Shown here piece by piece: positions 7,756 through 15,736 of a stretch of 35,075 nucleotides of DNA. The stretch's first letter is position 1. Each line of letters starts with the position of its first letter. Source of the DNA: JAGOUB01 sp964640945 (lineage in GTDB: Bacteria; Patescibacteriota; Gracilibacteria; Peribacterales; Peribacteraceae); contig CAZXIV010000012.1 of assembly GCA_964640945.1 (NCBI GenBank), positions 1 through 35,075 on the forward strand, written 5' to 3'. Below the pieces are notes generated by a model, which saw only the letters and a program-made list of their open reading frames with translations, was not told where the DNA came from and searched no databases. The translations under genes and the position numbers were made by a program.

Positions 7756-8529
7756 ATGAAGATTTTCGTACATGACATTTTGGGGACACCTCTCCAGGTC
7801 GTTTTCAAACAGGTCCTCGATAGATTGCTTCCCCCGGAGGATTTTAGCCTCACGGACTCGATGACTAAGGCGGATGTGATCCTCCTCCGGGATACGGGCA
7901 TGCTGGAAACGATCCACACTCACCACCAGCACTTCCTGTTCTTGCGAGGACGGGAACAACTGCCTCCGACCGCGGCGAACGTAACGGTACTCCCAAGTAT
8001 CACGACGGCCATCGTCGAAATCTTGAAGACGCTCTTTGAGCAACTCAAGATCAGACAGACCGCGCCGGTGACGACGGCAGCCAGCGGACCGAGTGTCCTC
8101 GTGATCGACGATTCGCCCCGGCATGCCGCGTTCGCCCAGAAGCAACTCGCCGCTACATGCCGACTGACGGTGGTGAGCACGTACGCCCAGGCACTGAATG
8201 CCTTGCAGAAGGGCAAGTGGGATGTGGTCATGACAGACCTGATGCTGCCGGCCAGCGAGCAAACATTGGGGACAGAGGCGATCACGGAGCACGCGGGCAA
8301 GGAAATGCCGCTCGGCTTCGTTCTCGCGCTCTTGGCGGCTAGGGCGGACGTGAAGAAGATCGCGGTAGTCACGGATATGAACCACCACAATCATCCGCTC
8401 TCAGCTGCCTTCGACCACCTCCGGGGTATGTTCATCGTCGAGAACGCGGTCATAATCTTCAGCAACTACCACGTCACCGCCGAGGGTAAAAACTGGCAGG
8501 CGGTTCTCGACGCGCTTAACGCCCCGTAA
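7756..8529 (+). CDS. Receiver-domain (CheY-like) orphan protein
   Basis: 257 residues with a classical SD (AGGAG, spacing 6). The N-terminal ~105 residues (MKIFVHDILGTPLQVVFK...) match no domain I know. From about 115 there is a response-regulator receiver fold: VLVIDDS with the acidic pair, and the phospho-acceptor Asp in VVMTDLMLP at about 160-168. After that the fold is unusual. An insertion containing GKEMPLGFVLALLAA precedes KIAVVTDMNHHNHP, where VVTDMN sits at the position of the usual switch residues and is followed by a His cluster. No DNA-binding or enzymatic output domain and no adjacent histidine kinase are seen. I recall similar sequences from CPR genomes, but that is memory and not a search. 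Its own promoter and terminator make it monocistronic. Confidence 0.8.
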   Translation: MKIFVHDILGTPLQVVFKQVLDRLLPPEDFSLTDSMTKADVILLRDTGMLETIHTHHQHFLFLRGREQLPPTAANVTVLPSITTAIVEILKTLFEQLKIRQTAPVTTAASGPSVLVIDDSPRHAAFAQKQLAATCRLTVVSTYAQALNALQKGKWDVVMTDLMLPASEQTLGTEAITEHAGKEMPLGFVLALLAARADVKKIAVVTDMNHHNHPLSAAFDHLRGMFIVENAVIIFSNYHVTAEGKNWQAVLDALNAP

Positions 8530-8557
8530 ACAAAGCCAGGGTTCGTACCGACTTTCT

Positions 8558-8587
8558 ACACCTCAGTCTTCGGACTGGGGTGTTTTT
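8558..8587 (+). terminator. Intrinsic terminator
   Basis: Perfect 11-pair stem (ACACCTCAGTC / GACTGGGGTGT) with a TTCG tetraloop, then a T run. The T run overlaps the stop codon of the convergent DHH gene. Confidence 0.9.
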
Positions 8588-9560
8588 ATGGGGCGGGCTT
8601 CTCCTCCACCACCGTCCAGTTCACTTCTTGCTTGAGCTTGCCGCCCACCGAGAAGCCGGCCGCTTTCTTGTGCCCGCCGCCGCCGGGGTACTTGGCCGCC
8701 ATCGCGCTCACATCCACATCGTCGCGCAGCGTGCGGAGCGAGCCCTTCACGAGGCCGCCGCGTTCGGAGAGCACCATCGAAAAACGCATGCCCGGCACGG
8801 CGTTGACGTAGTCGATCGCGCCGGAAAGCTCGGTCGGGTCGGCGCCCGTGGCGCGAAAATCCCCTTCCGTCACGGCCGAGATGGCGCCGCCATCGTCGGT
8901 GACAGAGATCTTTTCGAGCACGCGGCCCCAGAGTCGGAGCGTCGAGAGCTTGGCCGTGCGAAAGACGGCCTGCACGATCTGTTGGCGTCGGGCACCGGCC
9001 CGGAGCAGGTCTGACACCAAGCGGTAGACCGTCGCATTGGTGTTGCTGTGGAGGAGTCCACCCGTGTCGGTCATCACGCCGGTAAGCAGACAAGTGGCAA
9101 TATCGGGCGTGAGCGACCAACCGTAGTCCTTGGCCAGCATGGCGATAATTTCGCAGGTAGATGAGGAATTGAGCACCAGGTTCTGGGTGCCGAAGCGCGG
9201 GTTTTTGTGATGGTGATCAATAACGAGCACAGCCACCGTGCCATCGAACAGCTCAGGGTGCGTCTCCACATAACCCGTCAGCTGGCGGTCAGCGGCATCG
9301 AGAAAGACGACTAAGTCGCCGGGACGAGCGTCGAGCCCACGCTGCACCGTGGCGTAGTTTGGCAAAAAGCGAAGTGTCTCGGGCACCGGATCGACGCAGT
9401 GCGCCGTGACAACCGTCCCCGGGAGCTCGCGCTGAAGGAGACCCACCAACCCCAGCAGCGAGCCGAGGGCATCGCCGTCGGGGTTTTTGTGGCAGGCACA
9501 AAAAATACGCGGCGCCGTGCGGAACATGGAGAGGGCCGCTGCGGTTTCGGTTGTCATCAT
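8586..9560 (-). CDS. DHH/DHHA1 phosphoesterase (NrnA-like nanoRNase/pAp phosphatase)
   Basis: 324 residues. Family members degrade short oligoribonucleotides or cyclic-dinucleotide products, or dephosphorylate pAp, using two metal ions. Visible motifs: HKNPDGDALGS near residue 22 (DHH motif I), FLDAAD at about 90, VIDHHHKNP at about 116-124 (the DHH motif), GVMTDTGGLLHS (motif IV region), and the DHHA1 glycine motif GGGGHKKAAGF near the C terminus. The frame is open upstream to 9836, but the start is set at the ATG at 9560 because a promoter lies just before it and the upstream part is not protein-like. The ATG at 9557 is equally possible. A short pyrimidine-rich leader (CTCTCCTACC) precedes it. 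The gene converges with the receiver gene. Confidence 0.9.
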   Translation of the reverse strand: MMTTETAAALSMFRTAPRIFCACHKNPDGDALGSLLGLVGLLQRELPGTVVTAHCVDPVPETLRFLPNYATVQRGLDARPGDLVVFLDAADRQLTGYVETHPELFDGTVAVLVIDHHHKNPRFGTQNLVLNSSSTCEIIAMLAKDYGWSLTPDIATCLLTGVMTDTGGLLHSNTNATVYRLVSDLLRAGARRQQIVQAVFRTAKLSTLRLWGRVLEKISVTDDGGAISAVTEGDFRATGADPTELSGAIDYVNAVPGMRFSMVLSERGGLVKGSLRTLRDDVDVSAMAAKYPGGGGHKKAAGFSVGGKLKQEVNWTVVEEKPAP

Positions 9561-9572
9561 GGTAGGAGAGAT

Positions 9573-9602
9573 ATAATACGTCCGTCCGCAGAATCGCTTC
9601 AA
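9573..9602 (-). promoter_or_regulatory. Promoter of the DHH phosphoesterase gene
   Basis: Read on the minus strand: -35 TTGAAG (9602-9597), 18-base spacer, -10 TATTAT (9578-9573), 12 bases to the ATG. An overlapping TTATAT would give 10 bases. Confidence 0.5.
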
Positions 9603-9716
9603 TCGCGTTGAGCTTGCTTTAGAGTCAAGGATGAATCGCATTAGGCGGTTGGAAAGTTTCGCGCATGTTTTCCACATTGTCGTCACGAAAAGCGGGAGCG
9701 GCGGCGGCCCGCGCGC

Positions 9717-9722
9717 TACACT
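9717..9722 (+). promoter_or_regulatory. -10 box of fmt
   Basis: TACACT ends 7 bases before the ATG at 9730. This supports 9730 as the start over the longer open frame from 9631. Confidence 0.55.
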
Positions 9723-9729
9723 CGAAGGG

Positions 9730-10608
9730 ATGAGCGCCCCGATCTCCATTATCTTCTGCGGCACGCCCGAAGCGGCTGTGCCCGCCCTCAAGGCACTCGC
9801 CGCCGATCCGGCATACGTGATCACCGGCGTGATCACCCAGCCTGACCGCCCCGTGGGACGTCAGCAGGAGCAACAGCCTCCGGCCGTGAAAGCCGCAGCC
9901 CTGGCACTCGGATTGCCCGTCGTCCAACCCGAGAAACTCAACGCCGCCCTCCCCGAGTTGCAGGCACAATTCGGCCGGCCAGACTTCCTCGTGGTCGTCG
10001 CCTACGGGCAGATCCTCTCGCAGGCCGTGCTCGATTGGCCCACCGTCATGCCGGTAAACGTCCACTACTCGCTGCTGCCGCGTTGGCGCGGCGCCTCGCC
10101 GGTGGAGCAGGCCATCTTGGCCGGCGACGCCGAAACCGGCGTGACAGTGCAGCGCATGGCCAAAAAGCTCGACGCCGGCGATCTGCTGAGCCGCCGCGCC
10201 CGGGCGATCGGCCCGGATGACACCTCACTCACGCTGCGTGCCGCCCTCGCGGACCTCGGGGCCGCCCTCCTCCTCGAGACGCTCAAGGCACCCCTCGTGC
10301 CCGTGCCCCAGGATGAGTCGCAGGTCACGACCGGCGGCGTCCTCGCCCGTGCCGACGGGCGCATCGACCCGGGCACGCTGACCGCCGCCGAGATCCACCG
10401 CCGGCTCCGCGCCTTCACGCCTTGGCCGGGCATCACCATCAGCCTCGGTGGCACCGACGTGAAGATCATCGCCGCGGCCCTCGAACCCATCCCCACCAGC
10501 TCAGTGCCGCTCCCCTGCCGCGACAGCACCGTCCTGCACCTCCTCACCGTCCAACCGGCGGGCAAAAAGGCCATGCCGGCCGCCGCTTGGGACCGAGGCC
10601 GTCGCTAA
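9730..10608 (+). CDS. fmt: Methionyl-tRNA formyltransferase
   Basis: Adds a formyl group from 10-formyl-THF to initiator Met-tRNA. 292 residues, slightly shorter than the usual ~310. The N-terminal Rossmann-like domain begins ISIIFCGTPEAAVPAL. The folate-binding and catalytic region has VNVHYSLLPRWRGASPV (catalytic Asn about 110, His about 112) and KKLDAGD with the catalytic Asp. The C-terminal OB-like domain starts near 200 (VLARADGRIDPGTLTAAEIHRRLRAF). The frame is open back to 9631, but the ATG at 9730 is the natural start because it gives the family N terminus and lies 7 bases after TACACT. With metG at 14709 this places two initiation-related functions in the window, though they are not in one operon. 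Confidence 0.95.
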   Translation: MSAPISIIFCGTPEAAVPALKALAADPAYVITGVITQPDRPVGRQQEQQPPAVKAAALALGLPVVQPEKLNAALPELQAQFGRPDFLVVVAYGQILSQAVLDWPTVMPVNVHYSLLPRWRGASPVEQAILAGDAETGVTVQRMAKKLDAGDLLSRRARAIGPDDTSLTLRAALADLGAALLLETLKAPLVPVPQDESQVTTGGVLARADGRIDPGTLTAAEIHRRLRAFTPWPGITISLGGTDVKIIAAALEPIPTSSVPLPCRDSTVLHLLTVQPAGKKAMPAAAWDRGRR

Positions 10609-10659
10609 AAGCCCGGACATCGAGATGCGCAGTGCAGACCGCCTGCGCAGCTGGGTCAA

Positions 10660-10687
10660 TTGCAGCGCCGGTGAAGCGTGCGATACT
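10660..10687 (+). promoter_or_regulatory. Promoter of the TSP3/SLH protein gene
   Basis: -35 TTGCAG at 10660-10665, 16-base spacer, -10 GATACT at 10682-10687, then 8 bases to the ATG at 10696. Confidence 0.6.
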
Positions 10688-10695
10688 GCCGCCAC

Positions 10696-11970
10696 ATGCG
10701 TCGCCCCCTTGCCCTCCTCGCTGTCGTCCTCCTGCTGCCCCTACCGGGCACGACTTTCGCGTTGGACGTCGATGTGAGCGATCTCGACGGCGATGGCTTG
10801 GCCAACCTCCAGGAAGACGTAAACGACAACTCTATTGTCGACACCGGCGAAACCTCGCCGCTGCGGGCCGATAGCGACGGTGGTGGCGAAAGCGACGGGT
10901 CCGAAGTGCGCTACGGTCGCAATCCCTTAAAAGGCGACGACGACTTTAGTGCCGATCCGGACGGCGACGGACTCCCGAATGGCCTCGAAATGCAGCGAGG
11001 CACCAACCCCCAGGTGTCCGATACGGATGGCGACGGTGTGAGCGATAAAGATGACCCCTTTCCGCTGGAGAAGGCCTTCCGAACCGACATAGACCACGAC
11101 GGTATTGCCGACGAGTGGGAGCGGGCCAACGGCTTTATGCCCACTACGGCCGCCGATGCCGATCTGGATGCCGACAGCGACGGCGTCAGCAACCGCGAGG
11201 AATTTGTATCCGATACCGATCCCCGCGACACCGATACCGACCGCGACGGCGTGCCCGACGGTCAGGAAGTGCAAGCCGGCACGGACCCCGATGAAAGCCT
11301 CTGTCTCATCTACACCACCGAGGGCCAGACAGCCTTCGCCGATATCACCGGCCACTTTGCTGAAAGCGGCATCCGTCAGCTCTCCGGCGTGCGTGCGGCT
11401 GCCTCGCAGATGGCGATCATTGGCGGCTACCAGGACGGCATCGACCGCGTCTATCTACCAAACCGCGAGGTGACCCGCCTGGAATTTTTGAAGATGGCCC
11501 TCCTGAGCTCATGCATCGCCCTGCGAGAAGCGACGGTAGGCGAAGCTTTGCCGTTCGCCGACATGACTGAGGTGCTCGCCGCGGACGCGAGCAGCGACGA
11601 AATTCTGCGTCAGCGCTTGGTGAAGACAGGCGTCCTGCACAGCATCATTCGCGGCTATGAGGCAGACAACGGCTTCCATCCGGACATGCCCGTCGCCCGC
11701 GCGGAAGCCCTCAAAATGCTCCTCAACGCCTCGCGCCTGGACCAAGTCAGCGTCAGCGCCTCGGGCGCGACCGTCTTCAGCGATGTGCCAGCCGACGCTT
11801 GGTACGTCGATGTAGTCCGCCAGGGCGCGGCTCTTGGCATCATCGAAGGTTACGGCGACGGCACTATCCGCCCGACGCAATCCATCACCCGCGGCGAAGC
11901 GGCCCTCATCATCCTGCGCGCCATCCGCACCAATCCGGGCGTGAATGGCGAGGTACTGCCCGCGGCCTAA
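10696..11970 (+). CDS. Secreted protein with calcium-binding TSP3-like repeats and three SLH domains
   Basis: 424 residues. A signal peptide (MRRPLALLAVVLLLPLPG, cleaved after about TFA) directs export. Residues ~25-200 hold at least six Asp-rich calcium-binding repeats of the thrombospondin type 3 kind (DLDGDGLANLQED, DPDGDGLPNGLE, DTDGDGVSD, DIDHDGIADEWE, DADSDGVSNREE, DTDRDGVPDGQE). Residues ~215-420 hold three S-layer homology modules, clearest in FSDVPADAWYVDVVRQGAA followed by GIIEGYGDGTIRPTQSITR. SLH modules bind cell-wall polysaccharide non-covalently, so this is probably an S-layer-associated surface protein stabilised by calcium. An ATG lies 9 bases after the GATACT box. The open frame from 10678 is rejected because it would put extra residues before the signal peptide. 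It converges with the HD gene. Confidence 0.9.
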   Translation: MRRPLALLAVVLLLPLPGTTFALDVDVSDLDGDGLANLQEDVNDNSIVDTGETSPLRADSDGGGESDGSEVRYGRNPLKGDDDFSADPDGDGLPNGLEMQRGTNPQVSDTDGDGVSDKDDPFPLEKAFRTDIDHDGIADEWERANGFMPTTAADADLDADSDGVSNREEFVSDTDPRDTDTDRDGVPDGQEVQAGTDPDESLCLIYTTEGQTAFADITGHFAESGIRQLSGVRAAASQMAIIGGYQDGIDRVYLPNREVTRLEFLKMALLSSCIALREATVGEALPFADMTEVLAADASSDEILRQRLVKTGVLHSIIRGYEADNGFHPDMPVARAEALKMLLNASRLDQVSVSASGATVFSDVPADAWYVDVVRQGAALGIIEGYGDGTIRPTQSITRGEAALIILRAIRTNPGVNGEVLPAA

Positions 11971-12007
11971 CGGTCGCGTCTTTGCCGGCGGAGGGACGCC
12001 GTGCCCC

Positions 12008-12658
12008 TCATCTCTTCCCTTCCCACTCCAAGAAAAACTCCTCCAAATACACCTCCATAAACGCGTGCCGCGCCGCCGCGATCTGACGAGCGCTGTCCGT
12101 ATTCATGCGGTCCTTGAGTAGCAGCAACTTCTCGTAGAAGTGGTTGATGGATGTCCCTTTAGCCGTCATATACGCCTCCTTCGTGGCGTGCAGCACCGGC
12201 TTCTCCTCGGGATGATGGAGGATGCGGTTCGCATGGCCGCCGTAGGCGAAGACACGGGCCACGCCCACGGCGCCGATGGCATCGAGACGGTCGGCGTCCT
12301 GCACAACTTTCGCCTCGAGCGTCGTTTCCTTGTCGGCGACGGCCGCCCCCTTGTAGGAGATGGAATCCATGATCGCCGCCACCGTCGCGATCGTCTCTTC
12401 GGGTACGCCGTGTTTTTCCAAGAACGCGCGTGTCTCCCGGCCTGAGGCCTTCTCGTCGCCGGAGAACTTCCAATCGGCCAAATCATGGCCTAGGCAAGCC
12501 AATTCTACCACTAGCGTATCGGCCGCTTCGGCCGCCGCCAGGCGCTTGCCCATCCGCCAGACGCGCTCGATGTGCCACCAATCATGCCCCGATCCCTCCC
12601 CTTCTAAACGTTCCCGAACGTACGTGGCGAAAGACTCGATGAGGGCGGTGTGCGTCAT
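12008..12658 (-). CDS. HD-domain metal-dependent phosphohydrolase
   Basis: 216 residues. Motifs in order: HDWWHIERVWRMG (first metal His and adjacent residues, about 24-36), CLGHDLADWK with the HD pair at about 63-64, and QDADRLDAIGAVGVARVFAYGG with the distal Asp at about 127. This matches the YedJ/PF01966 class of small HD hydrolases, which act on phosphorylated nucleotides or related small molecules. The substrate cannot be read from the sequence. TAGAAT ends 6 bases before the ATG, so the message is probably leaderless. The gene follows the PUR-domain gene but a strong terminator separates them. Confidence 0.9.
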   Translation of the reverse strand: MTHTALIESFATYVRERLEGEGSGHDWWHIERVWRMGKRLAAAEAADTLVVELACLGHDLADWKFSGDEKASGRETRAFLEKHGVPEETIATVAAIMDSISYKGAAVADKETTLEAKVVQDADRLDAIGAVGVARVFAYGGHANRILHHPEEKPVLHATKEAYMTAKGTSINHFYEKLLLLKDRMNTDSARQIAAARHAFMEVYLEEFFLEWEGKR

Positions 12659-12664
12659 GGCCCG

Positions 12665-12670
12665 ATTCTA
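12665..12670 (-). promoter_or_regulatory. -10 box of the HD hydrolase gene
   Basis: Minus-strand TAGAAT, 6 bases from the ATG at 12658. It is separated from the upstream transcript by the terminator at 12681-12710. Confidence 0.55.
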
Positions 12671-12680
12671 ACGCCGTCAT

Positions 12681-12710
12681 AAAAAAACGGGAGTGAATGC
12701 TCCCGTTTTT
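12681..12710 (-). terminator. Intrinsic terminator after the PUR-domain gene
   Basis: Perfect 11-pair stem (AAAAACGGGAG / CTCCCGTTTTT) with a 6-base loop. On the minus strand it ends in a run of seven T. The A/T flanks make it bidirectional in form. Confidence 0.9.
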
Positions 12711-12733
12711 CTAGCGGAATGAGAGAGAACCGT

Positions 12734-13042
12734 TCAAAGGTGGCTCTTCATCTGCTGCAGGGCCTCGATAAACTTATCGAGATCCTCCGCATCGAACATG
12801 ATGGTCGTCTTTTGGCCGCCGCGCGACTTCTCCGACACTTTGAAGAACTTGCCGTTGCCGGACTGCTTCAGGTCGATATAGAAGGTGCGCTGACGAGCGT
12901 GGATCGTAACGGACTGAAGGTCTTCGGCGAAGTTGCCGCTGCGACCGCCGCCCGAATTCCCGCCGCCACGGTGGGACGACTGGCCGCCGCTGGGCTGCTG
13001 CTCAGACTGGCCGCCGGTCAACTCCGACATCGGATCAAACAT
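12734..13042 (-). CDS. PUR-domain (DUF3276) nucleic-acid-binding protein
   Basis: 102 residues from the ATG at 13042 (MFDPMSELTGG). The first ~40 residues are Gly/Ser/Gln-rich and disordered. The rest is one PUR repeat (about 43-100) with a DLQSVTIHARQRTFYIDLKQ strand region, GKFFKVSEKSR, and the C-terminal helix DAEDLDKFIEALQQM. PUR-family proteins bind single-stranded DNA or RNA, usually as dimers. A single repeat with a Gly-rich tail is what I would expect for the bacterial form. The frame is open to 13135, but residues before 13042 lack coding character. The leader is pyrimidine-rich (TTTTCCCCC). A strong terminator lies just after the stop. Confidence 0.9.
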   Translation of the reverse strand: MFDPMSELTGGQSEQQPSGGQSSHRGGGNSGGGRSGNFAEDLQSVTIHARQRTFYIDLKQSGNGKFFKVSEKSRGGQKTTIMFDAEDLDKFIEALQQMKSHL

Positions 13043-13164
13043 GGATATGGGGGAAAATGAATGGAATCGTCCCGCTCCGGAAAACACCGTCACTCGGGAC
13101 GAGCCAACACTACCAAAGAGCGACCGAGAAGTCATTAGCTTGGAGGCTCATCTTAGCCGAGCGA

Positions 13165-14709
13165 TTAGGCCTTTGCGGCTTCTTCCAGCTTCGGAAACAA
13201 GATCGCTGGTGTGCCGATGGTCGTCCATTCGGGTAGCGCCCCCCAGGCGACGTATGCGCCGAACGTGAAGGATTTCTCGAGCATGAATTCGGCATACGGC
13301 ACGCCCAGCTGGCGCGAAATTTTTTGCGCCGTCTCCGGCATAAACGGCAAGAGCATCAAACCCAGGTGCCGCAGGCCTTCGGCAAAGACGGAGAGGATGT
13401 CGCGACGCTCGTCTCCTTTGAGTGTCCAGGGTTGGCGTTCTTGCATGGTCAGATTGAGAAAACGCGCCAAGCTCACGGCCGACGCCAGGCCGGCGTGCGT
13501 CTCGTAGCGATCCATCGCCTCGCGGTAGAGCCTCCAGAGCTCGACCACTTTTGCCTCCTCTTGTGATCCGCCGGGGAGACTCAACGGCGTGCCGTCTTTG
13601 GTCAGCAGCACCACCACACGATTAAGGAGGTTGCCGAGTTGATTGCGCAGGACGCCGTCGTAGATGTCGTCGAAGTGCTTCCAAGAGAAATCGCCATCGT
13701 TGCCCACTGGAATCTCATGACTGAGGTAGAAACGCAGCGGATCGACGCCATACTTGGCAATGGCCTCGGCCGGCACCACCACATTACCCAGGCTTTTGCT
13801 CATTTTTTGGCCTTCGCTGGTTAAAAATCCATGGATGAGCAGACGCTGCGGCGGGGGTACGGGCAGCCCGGCACTCTTCAACATGGCCGGCCAGATGAGA
13901 GCGTGGAAGCGAGCGATATCCTTGCCGATAACGTGCGTCACTTCGGCCTCGCGCCACCAGGCGGCGTCTTTTTCATGAGTGAGGAGGCCCAAGGTGGAGA
14001 CATAGTTCGTCAGCGCGTCACACCAGACGTACATTGTCTGAGTGTCTTCTTCGCCGGGTACGGGCACGCCCCAGCTTAGGCTCGTCTTGGGGCGCGAAAA
14101 CGAGACATCTTCCAACCCCTGTTCAATGAGCTGCAGCGTCTCGGGGGCGCGGAACTCGGGCACAATGCGGTAAGCACCGGTCGTCAGAATCTCCTTGAGC
14201 CACCCTTCGTACTTCTTTAAGAGGAAGAACCAGTTCTGCTCCGCGATCTTCTCCGGCGCTCGCAGGTGGATCTCGCACTGGCCGTCTACTAAATCTTTCG
14301 CCGTAATAAAACGCTCGCAACCGCTGCAGTAGAGCCCTTCGTAGGTGCGCTTTTCCAGGTCACCAGCGGCGGCCAACTTCTGCCAAAGCGCCTGCACCGT
14401 GGGCCAATGCTCGACCTGGTCACTGGTGCGCACAAAACAGTCATACGAAATGCCCAGTTGGTCGTAGAGCGCTTGGAACAACGGGACATTGCGATCGACA
14501 AGCTGACGCGGCGTCAGGCCTTCCTTCTCGGCCGTTTGTTGGATCTTAATGCCATGCTCGTCGGTACCCGTCTGAAAGCGGACCTGGTCGCCGCGGAGAC
14601 GCAAGTAGCGGGCACAGGCGTCGGCCAACACCTTCTCCAAGACGTGGCCCATGTGGGGCGCGGCATTGGGGTAATCGATCGCGGTAGTGACGTACTGGCG
14701 GTTGCTCAC
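13165..14709 (-). CDS. metG: Methionyl-tRNA synthetase
   Basis: Charges elongator and initiator tRNA-Met. 514 residues: the class I catalytic core plus anticodon-binding domain, without the C-terminal EMAP/tRNA-binding extension of many longer MetRS. Signatures: PHMGH at 18-22 (HIGH), a zinc knuckle with CSGC at 128-131 and CEIH at 145-148 (one Cys pair plus Cys/His), WCDALTNYVS, and KMSKS at 302-306. The start codon is GTG at 14709, with TAGACT on the minus strand exactly 6 bases upstream, so it is likely leaderless. The pilin-like tricistron ends 41 bases upstream on the same strand. Confidence 0.97.
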   Translation of the reverse strand: MSNRQYVTTAIDYPNAAPHMGHVLEKVLADACARYLRLRGDQVRFQTGTDEHGIKIQQTAEKEGLTPRQLVDRNVPLFQALYDQLGISYDCFVRTSDQVEHWPTVQALWQKLAAAGDLEKRTYEGLYCSGCERFITAKDLVDGQCEIHLRAPEKIAEQNWFFLLKKYEGWLKEILTTGAYRIVPEFRAPETLQLIEQGLEDVSFSRPKTSLSWGVPVPGEEDTQTMYVWCDALTNYVSTLGLLTHEKDAAWWREAEVTHVIGKDIARFHALIWPAMLKSAGLPVPPPQRLLIHGFLTSEGQKMSKSLGNVVVPAEAIAKYGVDPLRFYLSHEIPVGNDGDFSWKHFDDIYDGVLRNQLGNLLNRVVVLLTKDGTPLSLPGGSQEEAKVVELWRLYREAMDRYETHAGLASAVSLARFLNLTMQERQPWTLKGDERRDILSVFAEGLRHLGLMLLPFMPETAQKISRQLGVPYAEFMLEKSFTFGAYVAWGALPEWTTIGTPAILFPKLEEAAKA

Positions 14710-14715
14710 CCGCGG

Positions 14716-14721
14716 AGTCTA
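14716..14721 (-). promoter_or_regulatory. -10 box of metG
   Basis: Minus-strand TAGACT, 6 bases before the GTG start at 14709. Confidence 0.55.
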
Positions 14722-14750
14722 GCGCAGGCTAAACCGCTCCGCGAGCCCGT

Positions 14751-15155
14751 TTAGCCACCTAAAGCCCCGGGCAGGAGCTCGCCCGCCACGTAGATGACGA
14801 GATTCTCGGCCAAGAGTGCAATCAGCAGACCGGCGCAGGCGGCAAGCGTGATCTTTTTGGCAGTGGCGTAGCCCTCTTCGTTGCCGCGCGAGACAATCAT
14901 CATGATGCCACCGTAGATGATCATGATCACGGCACACATCGTGATGATACTGAAGATAAAATCGATGACGCGTCCGGCCACGAGTTCGACGCCAGCCTCA
15001 CCCACGTTGCAGAACGGCAGGGTGGAACAGATCTGATCCCACATACCGTCCACAATGTCACTACCAGCAATGCCGGTATTGTCGATGCTGCGGGCACCGG
15101 CGACCGCCGGCAGGAAGACGAGCAGGGCCAGTGAGAGAATGATAAAGCGGCGCAT
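14751..15155 (-). CDS. VirB2/TrbC-like small membrane protein (third of tricistron)
   Basis: 134 residues. A signal peptide (MRRFIILSLALLVFLPAVAGA) is followed by a short extracellular section with two Cys (QICSTLPFC). Two transmembrane segments then lie at about 63-85 (IFSIITMCAVIMIIYGGIMMIV) and 100-122 (LAACAGLLIALLAENLVIYVAG), joined by a basic loop SRGNEEGYATAKK. This is the architecture of VirB2/TrbC pilins and of the pilin-like proteins common in CPR genomes. Its ATG overlaps the stop of the previous gene by one base (TAATG), so translation is coupled. I infer a structural partner of VirB4. Pilin homology is by architecture only. Confidence 0.75.
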   Translation of the reverse strand: MRRFIILSLALLVFLPAVAGARSIDNTGIAGSDIVDGMWDQICSTLPFCNVGEAGVELVAGRVIDFIFSIITMCAVIMIIYGGIMMIVSRGNEEGYATAKKITLAACAGLLIALLAENLVIYVAGELLPGALGG

Positions 15156-15736
15156 TAAATGCCAAGGAAGCTGGTAATGATCTGCACCAAGGCGTTAGCA
15201 AGGTTGACGACGATGGCGCCGACGATGGCCTGCGTGATGATGCTGCGCGCCTGCTCGTACTTTTCCTGGCGCCCTTGGGCGACGAGCATCTGGATGGCGG
15301 CGTAGGCGATGACGACGAAGAAAATACCATTCATGAGAGTGACGAGCGCATTCACCACCACCGCTACGGCGGAGACTTCGTTCTGAGCGACGGCCAGGTT
15401 GGGGTCGCTGACCACGAGACCGATGATGGTCTGCGAGAGGCCGGCGATGACCAAGCCACCGAGCGCGTAGACAATGGCCGTCTTGCCGGCGCCGTACTTT
15501 CCGTCGTCACCTTGAGCGGTGAAAATCTGGTAACCAGCGATCACCACAAACAACACAGCCAAGGCACCGGCGAGGCGCAGGAGAATAGTACCGATGCCCG
15601 GCAGGAATGCATCGACGAGGATATTGGCCGCACCACCGTCGCCGCAGCCAGGCAGGCCGCCGCAGGGAATGGCGGGCGGCGTCTGAGCGGCGACCACCGT
15701 CACAAACAGCCAGAGGAGAGTCGCGAGCGGCGTCAC
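15155..15736 (-). CDS. Four-helix TrbC/VirB2-like integral membrane protein (second of tricistron)
   Basis: 193 residues from a GTG at 15736, chosen because GTGA there overlaps the upstream stop by four bases and gives a proper signal peptide (MTPLATLLWLFVTVVAAQ). The open frame to 15811 is rejected. After the signal come a Cys-containing loop (CGGLPGCGDGG) and two repeats of a two-helix unit. Unit 1 is IGTILLRLAGALAVLFVVIAGYQIF, then QGDDGKYGAGKTAI, then a second helix. Unit 2 is ALVTLMNGIFFVVIAYAAIQML, then QGRQEKYEQARSII, then a second helix. The matched loops (GxxxKYxxxxxxI) suggest an internal duplication of the pilin-like fold found singly in its neighbours. Confidence 0.75.
   Translation of the reverse strand: MTPLATLLWLFVTVVAAQTPPAIPCGGLPGCGDGGAANILVDAFLPGIGTILLRLAGALAVLFVVIAGYQIFTAQGDDGKYGAGKTAIVYALGGLVIAGLSQTIIGLVVSDPNLAVAQNEVSAVAVVVNALVTLMNGIFFVVIAYAAIQMLVAQGRQEKYEQARSIITQAIVGAIVVNLANALVQIITSFLGI

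Noticed and set aside
7612..8394. 260-codon open frame on the minus strand
   Set aside because: Antisense to the receiver-domain gene, which has clear motifs, an SD and a promoter.
9631..9729. N-terminal extension of Fmt from the ATG at 9631
   Set aside because: The extension is unlike the family, and the -10 box before 9730 would lie inside it.
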